From Planctomycetota bacterium (GTDB lineage Bacteria; Planctomycetota; Planctomycetia; Pirellulales; Pirellulaceae): DNA of 32,678 nucleotides. A program made the translations under genes and the position numbers. The stretch covers positions 1-32,678 of the forward strand of contig JAPLNJ010001171.1 in assembly GCA_026692885.1 (NCBI GenBank). Direction: 5' to 3'. Numbering within the stretch: the first letter of the stretch is position 1; every line of letters starts with the position of its first letter. Positions 32,605 to 32,678 of this stretch are shown here, one piece after another. The notes beneath the pieces were generated by a model, which did no database searches, had not been told where the DNA came from, and worked only from the letters and a program-made list of their open reading frames with translations.

Positions 32605-32678
32605 ATGCTCAGCGCGCGACAGACCAGACGACGTTTCACATTGGCCACCGCGTTGACCCTGCTTGCCGTGGCGGGCGG
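32605..32678 (+). CDS. Start of a secreted protein with Tat-like signal peptide (partial)
   Basis: Only 24 codons lie in the window: MLSARQTRRRFTLATALTLL then AVAG. TRRRFTL followed by a hydrophobic stretch fits a twin-arginine signal. Only a weak GAAAG precedes the ATG. The gene continues beyond the window and its function is unknown. Confidence 0.5.
   Translation, partial: MLSARQTRRRFTLATALTLLAVAG

Noticed and set aside
1..32678. tRNA, rRNA, CRISPR or replication origin
   Set aside because: No cloverleaf sequences, rRNA-like blocks, regularly spaced repeats or DnaA-box clusters were recognised by eye; a covariance-model scan would be needed to exclude small RNAs.

Overview
The window looks like a GC-rich chromosome segment from a planctomycete, probably a Pirellulales-like lineage. 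This is an inference from gene content: many secreted carbohydrate-active proteins with Sec signal peptides, a planctomycete-style SLRTLL membrane segment joined to leucine-rich repeats, a planctomycete-type tyrosine integrase N-terminus, a small HTH partner gene, and abundant palindromic intergenic repeats. I saw no rRNA, tRNA or CRISPR array.

Layout. 1-2842: the C-terminal bulk of a TMEM43-like membrane protein (+), converging on an acyl carrier protein fused to an alpha-oxoamine synthase (-). 2843-3615: no gene, but two elaborate nested inverted-repeat elements. 3616-9455 (+): a secreted beta-helix/PDZ protein that carries an in-frame palindromic repeat, then a secreted glutaminase-A-like protein. 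9688-15561 (-): tetR, membrane-fusion protein and RND pump in one direction. The tetR promoter looks leaderless, and a 96-bp hairpin element with 27-bp perfect arms sits between adaptor and pump. 16041-17705 (-): a graveyard in which pieces of at least four genes (EEP phosphatase, GH29 fucosidase/LamG, two unidentified C-termini) lie end to end. 17725-21195 (-): exonuclease III directly behind a large secreted glycosidase-like protein. 21356-23019 (-): a PQQ-propeller fragment, then an HTH / LRR-membrane / truncated-integrase set in which the LRR gene lies exactly between two copies of a 15-bp direct repeat. 23092-26485 (+): a secreted SGNH hydrolase and a GH42-like protein. 26486-27776: gene stumps around a NYN/OST-HTH gene whose stop codon lies in an integron attC-like half-site, followed by a flavodoxin-like stump. 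27794-32472 (-): a carbohydrate cluster (GH43-like, polysaccharide deacetylase, beta-helix/C39 chimera, signal-peptide stump, GH5 C-terminal part). 32605-end (+): the first codons of a protein with a Tat-like signal.

How it fits together. The intact genes suggest extracellular or periplasmic glycan breakdown (de-esterification by the SGNH hydrolase and deacetylase; GH42-, GH43- and GH5-like enzymes; beta-helix proteins) beside a TetR-controlled efflux operon. The most notable architecture is the set of accessory modules: the LRR gene between direct repeats, the NYN gene with an attC-like end, and the repeat families. Many genes are N- or C-terminal halves abutting unrelated halves, so deletion/recombination is active here, or the assembly is chimeric. 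Each junction needs read support before biology is built on it.
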